This document shows positions 1 through 9,102 of a DNA stretch of 64,000 nucleotides, in pieces. This stretch comes from Massilia eburnea (GTDB taxonomy: Bacteria > Pseudomonadota > Gammaproteobacteria > Burkholderiales > Burkholderiaceae_D). Position numbers and translations under genes: made by a program. Each line of letters begins with the position of its first letter. Within the stretch, counting starts at the first letter, position 1. The notes beneath the pieces are model-generated. The model had not been told where the DNA came from. It saw only the letters and a list, made by a program, of their open reading frames with translations, and did no database searches. The stretch spans positions 1 through 64,000 of the forward strand of contig NZ_WNKX01000023.1 in assembly GCF_009720745.1 (NCBI RefSeq), in the 5' to 3' direction.

Positions 1-228
1 GGCGGCTGGCCCGGCGCCCGGTGCAGCATGTGGCGCAGCGAACGTCGGCGGCGCGTAGTTCGCGGCAACCTCCTCCTCCCAGTCGGCGGCGACCAGGCCG
101 CTGGCCGAAGCGGCGAGCAGCAGCAGGAAAGCTGCCACCACGGCCAGCGCCGCCATGGCGACGCGGTCAGCCCGCAGCCGGCGCCAGGCCAGGGTCCACA
201 GCCCGGCGGAATCATGAATGGCGTGCAT
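1..228 (-). CDS. ABC transporter permease, DppC/OppC-like, N-terminal part only
   Basis: Only the first 76 codons lie in the window; the gene runs off the left edge. The protein opens MHAIHDSAGLWTLAWRRLRA and then has a hydrophobic segment at about residues 22-48. This is the usual start of the second (DppC-type) permease of a dipeptide/oligopeptide ABC importer. The ATG sits 9 nt past the stop of the DppB-like gene, and an AAGGACAG-like ribosome site overlaps that stop, so the two are an operon. The family call rests on the N-terminus and on gene order, not on the diagnostic EAA loop, which is outside the window. Confidence 0.72.
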   Translation of the reverse strand, partial: MHAIHDSAGLWTLAWRRLRADRVAMAALAVVAAFLLLLAASASGLVAADWEEEVAANYAPPTFAAPHAAPGAGPAA

Positions 229-237
229 GCGCTGTCC

Positions 238-1173
238 TTATTTGAGCTGTACGCGCGGATCGACAGCCTGGTACAGCAGGTCGGTCAGCAAATTGAACAC
301 CATGGTGGCGACGGCAACGTAGACGGTAATCGCCTTGATGACCGGGAAATCCGAACGCTCAACCGCCAGGATCACCTCGCGCCCGATGCCCGGGATGCCA
401 AAGAAGCGCTCCAGCAGGAAGGCGCCGATCAGCATCGCCGGCAAATTCGCCATCACATACGTAATGATGGGGATGGCCGCATTGCGCAGCACGTGCACCC
501 ACATGATGCGGCGTTCCGGCAAGCCCTTGGCGCGCGCGGTGCGCACATAATCCTGCCCCGCCTCGTCCAGCACGAAGCTGCGGAACAGGCGCAAGGTCGG
601 CGCCAGCGACACCGCCAGGCCGATCAGGATGGGCAGCGCGGCAAAGCGCAGGTTCTCCAGCAAGCCCGTGCCCCAGCCCTGCACCGGGAACCAGCCCGCC
701 TTGTACGCCAGCCAATACTGGAACACGATGATGTAGACCAGGATGGAAATCGACATGCCCACGGTGCAAGCGACCATCACCGCGCGGTCGGTCAGCGAAC
801 CGCGCACGAAGGCGACCGCCAGCGCCAGCGCAATGCCCAGCCCTGTTTCCAGCACCGTCAGCGGCAGCAGCACGGTCAGCGAAGGACCCAGGCGGCTGGT
901 GATGATGTCCGACACCGGCTCGCCCGTCGCCCAGCTCTGGCCGAAGTCAAACGTCGCGATCTGCTGCAGGAAAATGCCCAGCTGGACGTACCAGGGCTGG
1001 TCCACGCCCAGTTGCCGGCGGATGTTCTCGATGCTGGCCGCGTCGGACATCTTGCCGGCCAGGATATATGCCGGATCGCCGCCAACCCAATTGAAGAGGA
1101 CGAACACCAGCAGCACCACGCCCAGCATGGTCGGCAGCATTTGCCACAGCCTGCGTACCAAATAAGAAATCAT
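238..1173 (-). CDS. ABC transporter permease, DppB/OppB family
   Basis: This 311-residue inner-membrane permease of the binding-protein-dependent peptide importer type starts MISYLVRRLWQMLPTMLGVV and has about six hydrophobic helices. The cytoplasmic EAA-type loop that contacts the ATPase is visible at about residues 205-235 (DYVRTARAKGLPERRIMWVH). Length is normal for DppB/OppB. It is followed after 9 nt by a DppC-like gene. No substrate-binding protein precedes it; instead a TonB-dependent receptor is divergently encoded upstream, so outer-membrane receptor and inner-membrane permease could serve one peptide-like ligand. That pairing is inference. Substrate cannot be told from the sequence. 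Confidence 0.88.
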   Translation of the reverse strand: MISYLVRRLWQMLPTMLGVVLLVFVLFNWVGGDPAYILAGKMSDAASIENIRRQLGVDQPWYVQLGIFLQQIATFDFGQSWATGEPVSDIITSRLGPSLTVLLPLTVLETGLGIALALAVAFVRGSLTDRAVMVACTVGMSISILVYIIVFQYWLAYKAGWFPVQGWGTGLLENLRFAALPILIGLAVSLAPTLRLFRSFVLDEAGQDYVRTARAKGLPERRIMWVHVLRNAAIPIITYVMANLPAMLIGAFLLERFFGIPGIGREVILAVERSDFPVIKAITVYVAVATMVFNLLTDLLYQAVDPRVQLK

Positions 1174-1303
1174 TTCAAATAACTGTTTGTACGTTAATCA
1201 CTTAGTGAACGTTTCATAAATGAGACGCTTTGTCCAAAAATTGTATCGCCGGCCATTTTTCGTTTGACGCAATATTAGCCCGAATGATCTCATCCTTGCC
1301 GGC

Positions 1304-1327
1304 AGGAATCATAGGGAAATGATTCCT
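1304..1327. promoter_or_regulatory. 9-bp inverted repeat, possible operator between permease operon and TonB receptor
   Basis: AGGAATCAT, 6 nt, ATGATTCCT: a perfect 9-bp dyad in the 230-nt divergent intergenic region, 77 nt before the receptor start codon. Size and symmetry fit a dimeric regulator site. No regulator gene is adjacent, so the binding protein is unknown. Confidence 0.35.
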
Positions 1328-1403
1328 CCAAAGGGAGCATCGTAAGCAGTTGTCAAAAAGCTGTAGCTCGTTCTTTATTCCAAACACTTTGGAGATAGTA
1401 CTC

Positions 1404-4175
1404 ATGATCGAAAAAATCATGGCCCGTTCCGTGCGCATCGTTTGCGCCGGCGGCATGGCTGCCACCCTGGCGGCTCCGGCATTCGCACAGGAAGCTGCCA
1501 ATGCACCACTGCAGCGCGTTGAAATCACCGGTTCCAGCATCAAGCGCGCCAGTGCAGAAACCGCGTCCCCGATCCAGGTCATCTCGCGTGACGACCTGGT
1601 CAAGTCCGGCAAGTCCACCGTCGCCGAATACCTGCAGACCCTGACCGCCGACGGCGCAGGTTCCCTGCCAACCACCTTCGGCAACGGCTTCGCCGCCGGC
1701 TCCACCGCGATCTCGCTGCGCGGCCTGGGCGCGACCTCGACCCTGGTGCTGCTGAATGGCCGCCGCATGGCGCCTTTCGCCCGTGCTGACGACGGCCAGA
1801 AGAGCTTCACCGACCTGTCTTCCGTGCCGATGAACATCGTCGAGCGCATCGAAGTGCTGAAGGACGGCGCTTCCTCCCTGTACGGCGCCGACGCGATTGC
1901 CGGCGTGGTCAACATCATCCTGCGCAAGGACTTCACCGGCCTGGAATTCAAGGGCGAAACCGGCTGGTCGCGCTACGACGACGCCAAGCAGAACAAGGCT
2001 TCCCTGACCTGGGGCACCGGCTCCCTGGATGAAGACAAGTACAACTGGGTGATCAACGCAGAATACAGCCAGAACGACAAGCTGGCCGCCTCCGCCCGCA
2101 AGGACCGCGACTGGATCGGCCACGGCGACCTGCGCCCATGGGGCTACCCGCTGGGCACCCAGTTCGCCAACGGCTACATCTCGGGCAGCTCCGCTTCGCC
2201 AAGCCCGGCCGGCGCCCTGCGCGATCCGAACACCAAGCAATACGTTGCCCTGCCAGGCTGCGAGCAGTTCTCCAACGTGACCCCGGCCGACCCGAAAGGC
2301 GGCTGCCTGTGGTACCAGGACAAGTTCCGCTCCATGCTGCCGGAAGTGGAAGGCATCAACCTGTACACCCGCGGCACCTGGCAGATCAACGACAACCTGC
2401 AGGCGTACACCGAACTGGGCTTCTCCGAGCGCAAAGCGTCGTTCACCCTGACCCCAGGCTCGACCTCCAGCACCGTGGTCTTCCCGGGCACCAATGGTGG
2501 TCCTAACCAGATCATCAACTACGGCAACGACATCGTGATGGGCGCCAACCATCCACAAAACCCCTACGGCAAGCCAGTGCTGATGCGCTACTCGCTGTGG
2601 GACGTGGGCGCCAGCACCCGCACCGCGGAAAACCGTTTCAACCGCTTCGTGGTCGGCCTGAAAGGCAGCAATGCAGGCTGGGATTGGGAAACCGGCTACA
2701 CCCACTCGCAATCCTCGCTGGACCTGGACTGGACCAATATGCTGAACATGAAGGCACTGAAAGCCGCCCTGGCTAACGGTACCTACCTGATCGGCGCGCA
2801 AGCCAGCAAGAACCCGCAGTCCGTGTACGACGCCATTCGTACCACCGCCACTTCGCACTCGACCACCAAGCTCGACATCGTCGACTTCAAGGCGTCGCGC
2901 GAACTGTTCGAACTGCCTGGCGGCGCCATGGGCCTGGCCATCGGCGGCGAACACCGTCGTGAAAAGCTGGACAACCCAAGCCTGAGCGGCACCGAAGACG
3001 GCACCATCAACTCCTCCTACACCGCCGCTTTCGGCGACAGCAAAGTGTCCGCGATCTACGTGGAAGCCCTGGCTCCAGTGTGGAAAGGCGTTGAAGTCAC
3101 CGGCGCAATGCGTTACGACAAATACGACCACTTCAACTCCACCACCCCGAAACTGGGCCTGAAGTGGACTCCGGTGAAGTCGTTCGCCCTGCGCGGCACC
3201 TACTCGGAAGGCTTCCGTGCCCCGTCCGCAGCGGAAAACAACCCGCTGTCGCAGGCAGTCGGCTCGGCACCTGTGCGTGACCCGATCCGTTGCCCGAACG
3301 GCACCCCGGCCGCCGGCGGCGCCACCACCACCGACTGCGCTATCAGCGTGCAGGCGATCAAGATCGGCAACCCGGACCTGCAGCCAGAAAAGTCGAAAGG
3401 CTACACCCTGGGCATGGTATGGGATCCAATCCAGGACCTGAGCCTGGCAGTGGATGCCTGGAAGATCAAGCGTTCCAACGAGATCAACCCGGTTTCCTAC
3501 GCCGAAGCGGCCCTGAGCCCGACCGCTGTGCGCAACAGCGCCCAGAACCTGGTCGATGCCAATGGCAACCCGATCCCGAACACCGGCACCCTGCTGGTCC
3601 TGTCGGGTGCGTACCGCAACTCGTCCTACACCCAGGTTTCCGGTGTGGACCTGGACGTGAAGCAGCGCCTGCGCCTGGGCCAGTACGGCCGCGCCACCAT
3701 CGGCCTGAACTGGACCCACGTCGCCTCCTGGCTGCGCGTGGAATCGGACACCCTGCAGTACCAGTTCGCCGGCACCCACGGCAACTGCGATACCTCGAAC
3801 TGCGCCGGTACGCCGAAGAACAAGGGCACGCTGACCGCATCCTGGGACATCGACCAGTTCAACCTGGCAACCCAGGTCAATTACCGCTCGAGCATGAAGA
3901 ACATCAAGTTTGAAGGCGACCTGTGCGCCAGCAAGCTGGCTGATGGCACTCCAGCACCGAACGGTTGCCGTCTGGCTTCCTTCACCACGGTTGACCTGAC
4001 CGGCCGCTGGAACTTCAGCAAGCAGCTGACCCTGACCGCGTCGGTCTCCAACCTGTTCGACCGTGTTGCTCCGCTGGATCCGCTGACCTACGGCGGCATT
4101 TCCTTCAACCCGATGGATGCTTCCGGCGCGATTGGCCGCTACTTCAAGCTGGGCGCAAACTACAAGTTCTTCTGA
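1404..4175 (+). CDS. TonB-dependent receptor (receptor 1)
   Basis: Outer-membrane active-transport receptor of 923 residues. The ATG at 1404 was chosen because GGAGA lies about 8 nt upstream and it gives a clean signal peptide (cleavage about residue 28, APAFA/Q). A TonB-box-like segment VEITGSSIKR follows at about 39-48. The plug domain spans about 55-175, with ISLRGLGATSTLVLLNGRR and a DGASSLYGADAIAGVVN block. The rest is the beta-barrel, ending in aromatic residues (YKFF), as outer-membrane assembly usually needs. A reading frame continues 18 codons further upstream but without a ribosome site. It is followed by a strong terminator, so it is monocistronic. The closest relative in the window is the next gene. 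Ligand unknown; this receptor class takes up siderophores, glycans or peptides. Confidence 0.92.
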   Translation: MIEKIMARSVRIVCAGGMAATLAAPAFAQEAANAPLQRVEITGSSIKRASAETASPIQVISRDDLVKSGKSTVAEYLQTLTADGAGSLPTTFGNGFAAGSTAISLRGLGATSTLVLLNGRRMAPFARADDGQKSFTDLSSVPMNIVERIEVLKDGASSLYGADAIAGVVNIILRKDFTGLEFKGETGWSRYDDAKQNKASLTWGTGSLDEDKYNWVINAEYSQNDKLAASARKDRDWIGHGDLRPWGYPLGTQFANGYISGSSASPSPAGALRDPNTKQYVALPGCEQFSNVTPADPKGGCLWYQDKFRSMLPEVEGINLYTRGTWQINDNLQAYTELGFSERKASFTLTPGSTSSTVVFPGTNGGPNQIINYGNDIVMGANHPQNPYGKPVLMRYSLWDVGASTRTAENRFNRFVVGLKGSNAGWDWETGYTHSQSSLDLDWTNMLNMKALKAALANGTYLIGAQASKNPQSVYDAIRTTATSHSTTKLDIVDFKASRELFELPGGAMGLAIGGEHRREKLDNPSLSGTEDGTINSSYTAAFGDSKVSAIYVEALAPVWKGVEVTGAMRYDKYDHFNSTTPKLGLKWTPVKSFALRGTYSEGFRAPSAAENNPLSQAVGSAPVRDPIRCPNGTPAAGGATTTDCAISVQAIKIGNPDLQPEKSKGYTLGMVWDPIQDLSLAVDAWKIKRSNEINPVSYAEAALSPTAVRNSAQNLVDANGNPIPNTGTLLVLSGAYRNSSYTQVSGVDLDVKQRLRLGQYGRATIGLNWTHVASWLRVESDTLQYQFAGTHGNCDTSNCAGTPKNKGTLTASWDIDQFNLATQVNYRSSMKNIKFEGDLCASKLADGTPAPNGCRLASFTTVDLTGRWNFSKQLTLTASVSNLFDRVAPLDPLTYGGISFNPMDASGAIGRYFKLGANYKFF

Positions 4176-4196
4176 TCTCGTCAGTTGGAAACTTAG

Positions 4197-4224
4197 AAAA
4201 ACGGCACCTCTGGTGCCGTTTTTT
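4197..4224 (+). terminator. Rho-independent terminator after receptor 1
   Basis: ACGGCACC, loop TCT, GGTGCCGT, then a run of T; the A-run on the 5' side also pairs with the T-run. It begins 22 nt after the stop codon. Confidence 0.88.
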
Positions 4225-4863
4225 CATTCCGGCCACCCGCTGTTGTCTACACAAACCAACAGTTTCAAAATATCACAAACGTACCATTCATTAGCGAAGC
4301 AATTCCTCTTCATCGTCCATCCATCATGGTACCCACCGCTAAGTTCGCCGAATCCACGCCGATCGTTCAATATCCTGATTTACGTCCGTTTCGGTAGTCT
4401 GTAAAAATATGTGACTTAATATTTCTACTCTATTGCCAGAGACCCATTCCTTGCCTGACAGTACCAACACCTGATGCTTGAGTTTGATTTGAACACTGTG
4501 ATCTTCGGGACCCGCACGGCCTGCTTCAGTCGGCGAAGTTTCTTTTATTTCAATAGTTTCGTTGCAAATACCTCACACTCAGCTGACAGGAGGGCCATCT
4601 TTTCGACAATATCATTAATATAATTTTCAGTAAAAGAGCAATTTAACGCGGCGAACTTCGCTCAAAATCGCCCAACCTGCCGACGAATCTGCCCAAATGC
4701 TTGGAATTCTTCTACAAGCTTACCATTGACACAATTCGTTACCGGGTGGTTACATACTTGGCTGCGGAAAGCGGGCACCACAAATGCGCTGATTTTCGCA
4801 GACGACAATTAATTGCCGACAACGGCAATAAGACAGTTTGCACCTCTTGGGAGTATTAAACTT
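4225..4863. other. 639-nt AT-richer intergenic region upstream of receptor 2
   Basis: No convincing gene. A TTGACA -35-like hexamer lies at 4726-4731 with a weak TTACAT -10 about 18 nt on. Just upstream (4649-4700) is a run of degenerate, roughly 10-bp-spaced units (CGAACTTCGC, CAAAATCGC, CCAACCTGCC, CGAATCTGCC) that resembles the phased repeat before receptor 5. Immediately ahead of the ribosome site is a 7-4-7 inverted repeat, ATTGCCG-ACAA-CGGCAAT, at 4812-4829. The long leader and these elements suggest regulated transcription of the receptor. Confidence 0.4.
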
Positions 4864-7659
4864 ATGATGAAGGAAACCACCCTGTCGCGCTCGATCCGTG
4901 TGATCTGCGCCGGTGGCCTGGCGCTCGGCATGCACGCCGCGATCGCGCAACAGGCAGCTGACCAACAGCCAATCCAACGTGTTGAAATCACCGGTTCTTC
5001 GATCAAGCGCATCGCCGCTGAAGCATCGCTGCCAGTGCAGACGTTCACCCAGAAAGACATCCAGCGTACCGGCGTGACTTCGGTCACCGACTTCATCCAG
5101 CAACTGCCTGTGATGCAAGGCTTCACCGCTTCGTCCGACTCCGTCGGCGGCGGCGGCGGCGGCCTGACCACTGCTTCCATCCACGGCGTGGGCGAAGCCT
5201 ACACCCTGGTCCTGGTGAACGGCCGTCGTATCGCTCCGGCGACCTCCGGCACCACCATCGACATCAGCACCATTCCGCTGGCTGCCGTTGACCACATCGA
5301 AGTGCTGACCGACGGTGCATCCGCACTGTACGGCGCCGATGCGATCGCCGGCGTGGTGAACTTCATCATGAAGAAGGGCTCGGCCCCTCTGACTATCGAC
5401 GCCAAATACAGCGACCCGCAGCACCCAGGCGGCAAAGACAAGACTTTCTCGATCTCCAAAGGCTTCGGTGATTTCGACGCGGACGGCTACACCCTGTTCA
5501 TGTCGTACAGCCACCAGGACTCCGACCGCCTGAAAGCATCCCAGCGCGAATTCGCCAAGACCGGCATCATCAACTTCAACGATCCTAAGACCGGCGCTCC
5601 GCTGCAGTTCTTCAACGGTTCGTCCCGCTCGATTCCACCAAACGTCACCGTCGCGTACAAGAATGCCGCCGGCGACAAGAAGTCGGTTTCGGTCAACCCA
5701 TACCTGAAGCTGAACGGCAAATGCCCTGCAGCCCACGTGGACCTGGGCGACGGCCAGTGCTACTTCGACTACACCAGCTCGGTGGAAATCTCGCCTGAAA
5801 TCAAGCGCGACGGCTTCTGGGCCTCCGGCAGCCTGAAACTGGGCGAGACCGGTCTGCGCGCATTCTCCGACATGTCTTTCAACAAGTCGGACATCTACGC
5901 CACCATCGCTCCGTACCCAGCTGAATTCTCGCTGGCGAAATCCAGCCCGCTGTTCGCCAAATACTTGCAGCCATACCTGACCCAGGAACAGCTGGACGGC
6001 ATGACCTCGGCTACCGTGAAGTACCGCCTGCAAGACCTGGGCGGCCGCGCTTACGACTACCAGAGCAAGGCAACCAACATCGTCGCCGGCGTTGAAGGCC
6101 CTGTAGCAGGCTGGGATATCAACACCGCCCTGACCTACTCGCGCAACAAGCAGCCGCAGAACTACCTGGGCGGCTTCCCTCTGGCCGACAAGTTCAATGC
6201 CGCCATGGCATCCGGCCAGCTGGATCCGTTCCCATACGCACTGGGCGAAATGCCTGCAGCCATGCAGGACGTACTGCGCTCGACCCAGTACACCGGCAAC
6301 TACAACACCACCGACATCAAAGTGTACGGCTGGGACATGCACGGTTCGCGCGAAGTGTTCTCCCTGCCAGCTGGCCCTGCCATGCTGGGTGCGGGTATCG
6401 ACGTTCGCAAGACCAAGTTCTCGCAGCTGGCCAACCAGGCCGTGGCGCACTCGGAAATCCTGTTCGACGACGACCAGCCTGAATTCGCCTACTCGCGCAA
6501 GAGCGGCGGTCTGTTCGGCGAACTGGAAACCCCGATCACCAAGGAATGGTCCGTCACCACGTCGGCACGCTACGACCGCGTGACCAAGCTGAGCGACGAC
6601 CTGCACGGCGGCGACGTGGGCAAGAACCAGTCCGCTGGCACTTTCAAGATCAGCACCCGCTGGCAGCCAACCAAGACCATGGTATTCCGTGGCGCTTACG
6701 GCACCGGCTTCAAAGTCGCTTCCATGACCCAGATCGGCCAGCCACTGGCTGACTTCGGCGTGACCGGCGGCACCTACAACTGCCCACTGAGCGCAGCCAA
6801 CGGCCTGCAGAACCACCCACTGGCACAGTACTGCGACACCCGCGGCCAGCTGGAAGTGTTCCAGGGCGGTAACCCAGACCTGAAGCCAGAAAAATCGCGC
6901 CAGTGGACCCTGGGAGCCGTGTTCGAGCCAACCTCGAACTTCAGCGCCAAGGTTGACCTGTGGTCGGTTGAGATCCGTGATGCGGTGACCAGCGTCAGCG
7001 AAGAATTGATCGCTAACGACCCGAACAAGTACATCGACCTGTACACCATCAAGCACAAGGCTTCCACCGGCCTCGACACCCTGGCAATCAAGCTGCTGCC
7101 GATCAACATCGGCCGCCAGGAAAACAAGGGCGTGGACTATGACTTCCAATACCGTGAAAAAGTATGGGAAGGCAAGCTGACCGGCCGTCTGGCAGGTACT
7201 TATATTTACCACTCGCGTTACACCACCCCGGGTACCGACGACCAGTGGGAAACCAGCCTGAACGAATTCGGTTCGGATAACGCTGTCCAGTTCCGCAACG
7301 TGATCGCTGCAAGCCTGACCTACGACATCGGTCGCTTCACCCACAACCTGACGGCTAACTACCGCAACGGTTACAAGGACAAGCACCATGACGTGGACAA
7401 CTGCGCAGTTGTGACCAACGACGCAAACGGTGACTGCGTGGACGTGCAGCTGGACGTGCCAAGCTACACCACCCTGGATTGGCAGACCTCGTTCCGCGCC
7501 ATGAAGGGCCTGGAACTGAGCTTCGGCGTGAAGAACCTGACCGACCGCAACCCACCGCTGTCCCTGCGTAACACTGGTTCCCACCAGCTGGGCTACGACC
7601 CACGCTACGCAAGCGCCCTGGGCCGCACCTACTACATCGGCGCACAGTACAAGTACTGA
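4864..7659 (+). CDS. TonB-dependent receptor (receptor 2), paralogue of receptor 1
   Basis: Outer-membrane receptor of 931 residues. The start is the first of two adjacent ATG codons (MMKETTLSRS), preceded by TTGGGAG. The signal peptide is cleaved at about residue 28 (HAAIA/Q). The TonB-box-like VEITGSSIKR is identical to that of receptor 1, and both share a SIRVICAGG / SVRIVCAGG leader, so these are tandem paralogues. The plug carries SIHGVGEAYTLVLVNGRR and DGASALYGADAIAGVVN. A run of seven glycine-type codons lies at about residues 96-102. The barrel ends in the aromatic YKY. It has its own terminator. Ligand unknown; the two paralogues have diverged strongly in the barrel, so they probably take different ligands. 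Confidence 0.92.
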   Translation: MMKETTLSRSIRVICAGGLALGMHAAIAQQAADQQPIQRVEITGSSIKRIAAEASLPVQTFTQKDIQRTGVTSVTDFIQQLPVMQGFTASSDSVGGGGGGLTTASIHGVGEAYTLVLVNGRRIAPATSGTTIDISTIPLAAVDHIEVLTDGASALYGADAIAGVVNFIMKKGSAPLTIDAKYSDPQHPGGKDKTFSISKGFGDFDADGYTLFMSYSHQDSDRLKASQREFAKTGIINFNDPKTGAPLQFFNGSSRSIPPNVTVAYKNAAGDKKSVSVNPYLKLNGKCPAAHVDLGDGQCYFDYTSSVEISPEIKRDGFWASGSLKLGETGLRAFSDMSFNKSDIYATIAPYPAEFSLAKSSPLFAKYLQPYLTQEQLDGMTSATVKYRLQDLGGRAYDYQSKATNIVAGVEGPVAGWDINTALTYSRNKQPQNYLGGFPLADKFNAAMASGQLDPFPYALGEMPAAMQDVLRSTQYTGNYNTTDIKVYGWDMHGSREVFSLPAGPAMLGAGIDVRKTKFSQLANQAVAHSEILFDDDQPEFAYSRKSGGLFGELETPITKEWSVTTSARYDRVTKLSDDLHGGDVGKNQSAGTFKISTRWQPTKTMVFRGAYGTGFKVASMTQIGQPLADFGVTGGTYNCPLSAANGLQNHPLAQYCDTRGQLEVFQGGNPDLKPEKSRQWTLGAVFEPTSNFSAKVDLWSVEIRDAVTSVSEELIANDPNKYIDLYTIKHKASTGLDTLAIKLLPINIGRQENKGVDYDFQYREKVWEGKLTGRLAGTYIYHSRYTTPGTDDQWETSLNEFGSDNAVQFRNVIAASLTYDIGRFTHNLTANYRNGYKDKHHDVDNCAVVTNDANGDCVDVQLDVPSYTTLDWQTSFRAMKGLELSFGVKNLTDRNPPLSLRNTGSHQLGYDPRYASALGRTYYIGAQYKY

Positions 7660-7678
7660 TTGCTGAAGTAGGAAAATA

Positions 7679-7714
7679 AAAGACCCGCCTGGAGCAATCC
7701 GGCGGGTCTTTTTT
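7679..7714 (+). terminator. Rho-independent terminator after receptor 2
   Basis: AGACCCGCC and GGCGGGTCT form a 9-bp stem around an 11-nt loop, followed by six T. It starts about 20 nt past the stop. Confidence 0.88.
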
Positions 7715-7767
7715 ATGGGACTGGCACCTCGTGTATAACCGGCGGGTATAACGGGACGGCCATCCGG

Positions 7768-7797
7768 CTTGGGTCGGATCCTGGTTGACCGGGTTTG
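7768..7797 (-). repeat. Decayed half copy of the GGGTCTGACCC palindromic repeat
   Basis: This 30-nt segment matches the loop-to-outer-end half of the repeat copy at 46212-46254 at about 24 of 30 positions (CTTGGGTC...ACCGGGTTT). It faces the half copy at 7853-7890 in opposite orientation. It lies in the 274-nt gap between receptor 2 and aroG, both of which end towards it. Confidence 0.55.
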
Positions 7798-7852
7798 TTT
7801 TGGATTTGGAGAGATCTCTCAGGTAGCCGATTCACGGGCCACGAAAATGCCA

Positions 7853-7890
7853 AACCCGGCAAATCTGGGTCTGACCCAAGGGTCAGCCCC
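7853..7890 (+). repeat. Partial copy of the GGGTCTGACCC palindromic repeat
   Basis: It contains AAACCCGGCAAAT, CTGGGTCTGACCC and AAGGGTCAG, the same order as the copies at 46088, 46254 and 50129. The right arm degenerates after GGGTCAG. It lies 43 nt downstream of the aroG stop codon. Confidence 0.75.
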
Positions 7891-7933
7891 CTCCTCCTTC
7901 AAGCCGCAGGCCGGAACAGCTTGATCAGTTTTC

Positions 7934-8992
7934 TTATTCGCCTTTGAGGCGGCGCTGGCGTACTGCATCGGCCAGGTTTTCCAGCACCTGCACGCTGGTC
8001 TCCCAATCGATGCAGCCGTCGGTGATCGACTGGCCGTAGGTCAGCTCCTTGCCCGGCACCAGGTCCTGGCGGCCGCCCACCAGGTGCGACTCCACCATCA
8101 CGCCGACGATGCGCGTATCGCCGCCGGCTATCTGCTGTGCGATGTCGGCGCATACCGGTACTTGGTTCTCCGGCTTCTTCGAAGAATTGGCGTGCGAAGC
8201 ATCAATCATCAGGCGCGCCGCCAGGCCATAGCCGGAAATCGCCTTGCAGGCTTCCTCCACGCTGGCCGCATCATAGTTCGGCGTCTTGCCGCCGCGCAGG
8301 ATGATGTGGCAATCCTCATTGCCGTTGGTCGACACGATGGCCGAGTGGCCGCCCTTGGTCACCGACAGGAAGTGGTGCGGCTGCGAAGCGGCCTTGATCG
8401 CTTCCACCGCAATCTTGGTATTGCCATCGGTGCCGTTCTTGAAGCCCACCGGGCAGGACAGGCCGGACGCCAGCTCGCGGTGCACCTGCGATTCGGTGGT
8501 GCGGGCGCCGATCGCGCCCCAAGAGATCAGGTCGGCGATGTACTGCGGGCTGATCACGTCCAGGAATTCGGTACCGGCCGGCAGGCCCATTTCGTTGATG
8601 TCGCGCAGCAGCTCGCGCGCCATGCGCAGGCCGTCGTTGATGCGGAAGCTGTTGTCCATGTAAGGGTCGTTGATCATGCCCTTCCAGCCCACGGTGGTGC
8701 GCGGCTTTTCGAAGTAGACGCGCATCACGATTTCCAGGTCACCCTTCAAGCGCTCGCGCACCGGCGCCAGGCGCGCCGCGTATTCCATCGCCGCTTTCGG
8801 GTCGTGGATCGAGCATGGACCGATCACCACCATCAATCGGTCATCCTGGCCGTGCAGGATGCGATGCAGGGCGACGCGCGCTGCGGATGCCGTGTTGGAG
8901 GCTGCTTCCGTGCATGGAAATTCGCGAATCAGGTGCGACGGTGGCGTCAGCTCCTTCATTTCACGAATGCGCAGGTCGTCGGTACGTTGCAT
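7934..8992 (-). CDS. aroG: 3-deoxy-7-phosphoheptulonate (DAHP) synthase, class I AroG type
   Basis: First enzyme of the shikimate pathway: phosphoenolpyruvate plus erythrose 4-phosphate gives DAHP. The protein is 352 residues, the normal AroA-Ialpha length. Family blocks are clear: VIGPCSIHDP at about 55-64, FEKPRTTVGWKG, GARTTESQVHRE, GFKNGTDGN, and the C-terminal DASHANSSKKP and ITDGCIDWE. The N-terminal tail that carries the feedback-inhibition site in this subclass is present. The ATG has CAGGAG upstream. The 5' region holds a promoter, an aromatic-rich leader peptide and a terminator hairpin 34 nt before the start, so expression is probably controlled by attenuation sensing charged tRNA-Phe (and perhaps tRNA-Tyr). 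Which amino acid inhibits the enzyme cannot be read with certainty. Confidence 0.96.
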   Translation of the reverse strand: MQRTDDLRIREMKELTPPSHLIREFPCTEAASNTASAARVALHRILHGQDDRLMVVIGPCSIHDPKAAMEYAARLAPVRERLKGDLEIVMRVYFEKPRTTVGWKGMINDPYMDNSFRINDGLRMARELLRDINEMGLPAGTEFLDVISPQYIADLISWGAIGARTTESQVHRELASGLSCPVGFKNGTDGNTKIAVEAIKAASQPHHFLSVTKGGHSAIVSTNGNEDCHIILRGGKTPNYDAASVEEACKAISGYGLAARLMIDASHANSSKKPENQVPVCADIAQQIAGGDTRIVGVMVESHLVGGRQDLVPGKELTYGQSITDGCIDWETSVQVLENLADAVRQRRLKGE

Positions 8993-9025
8993 GATGGTTT
9001 CTCCTGGACTTAAATAGAATTAAGT

Positions 9026-9053
9026 AAAAAAAAACCGCCATCTCTGGCGGTTT
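9026..9053 (-). terminator. Attenuator-type terminator in the aroG leader
   Basis: Read on the minus strand: AAACCGCCA, loop GAGA, TGGCGGTTT, merging into a nine-T run. This is a textbook intrinsic terminator, but it lies between the leader ORF and the aroG start rather than after a gene. The upstream segment GGCGGT, inside the last leader-peptide codons (9110-9115), can pair with ACCGCC of the terminator's 5' arm. That gives an alternative antiterminator hairpin. A second candidate is CGGTT just past the leader stop. Confidence 0.85.
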
Positions 9054-9102
9054 GTCTTGGTATCTGCTGGGATCTCGTTTTTGCTGCTACGTGAACCGGC
9101 CG

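Noticed and set aside
1353..3779. Very long antisense reading frames (700-1000 codons) opposite receptors 1, 2, 4 and 5, tkt and yhdP
   Set aside because: They mirror genes whose strong bias for C-ending codons removes stop codons on the other strand. The predicted proteins are low-complexity (His/Val/Gly/Gln-rich), have no domains and no ribosome sites.
4117..4404. Open frame of 95 codons across the receptor 1 end and terminator
   Set aside because: It runs through the receptor's C-terminus and the terminator and has no ribosome site or recognisable protein features.
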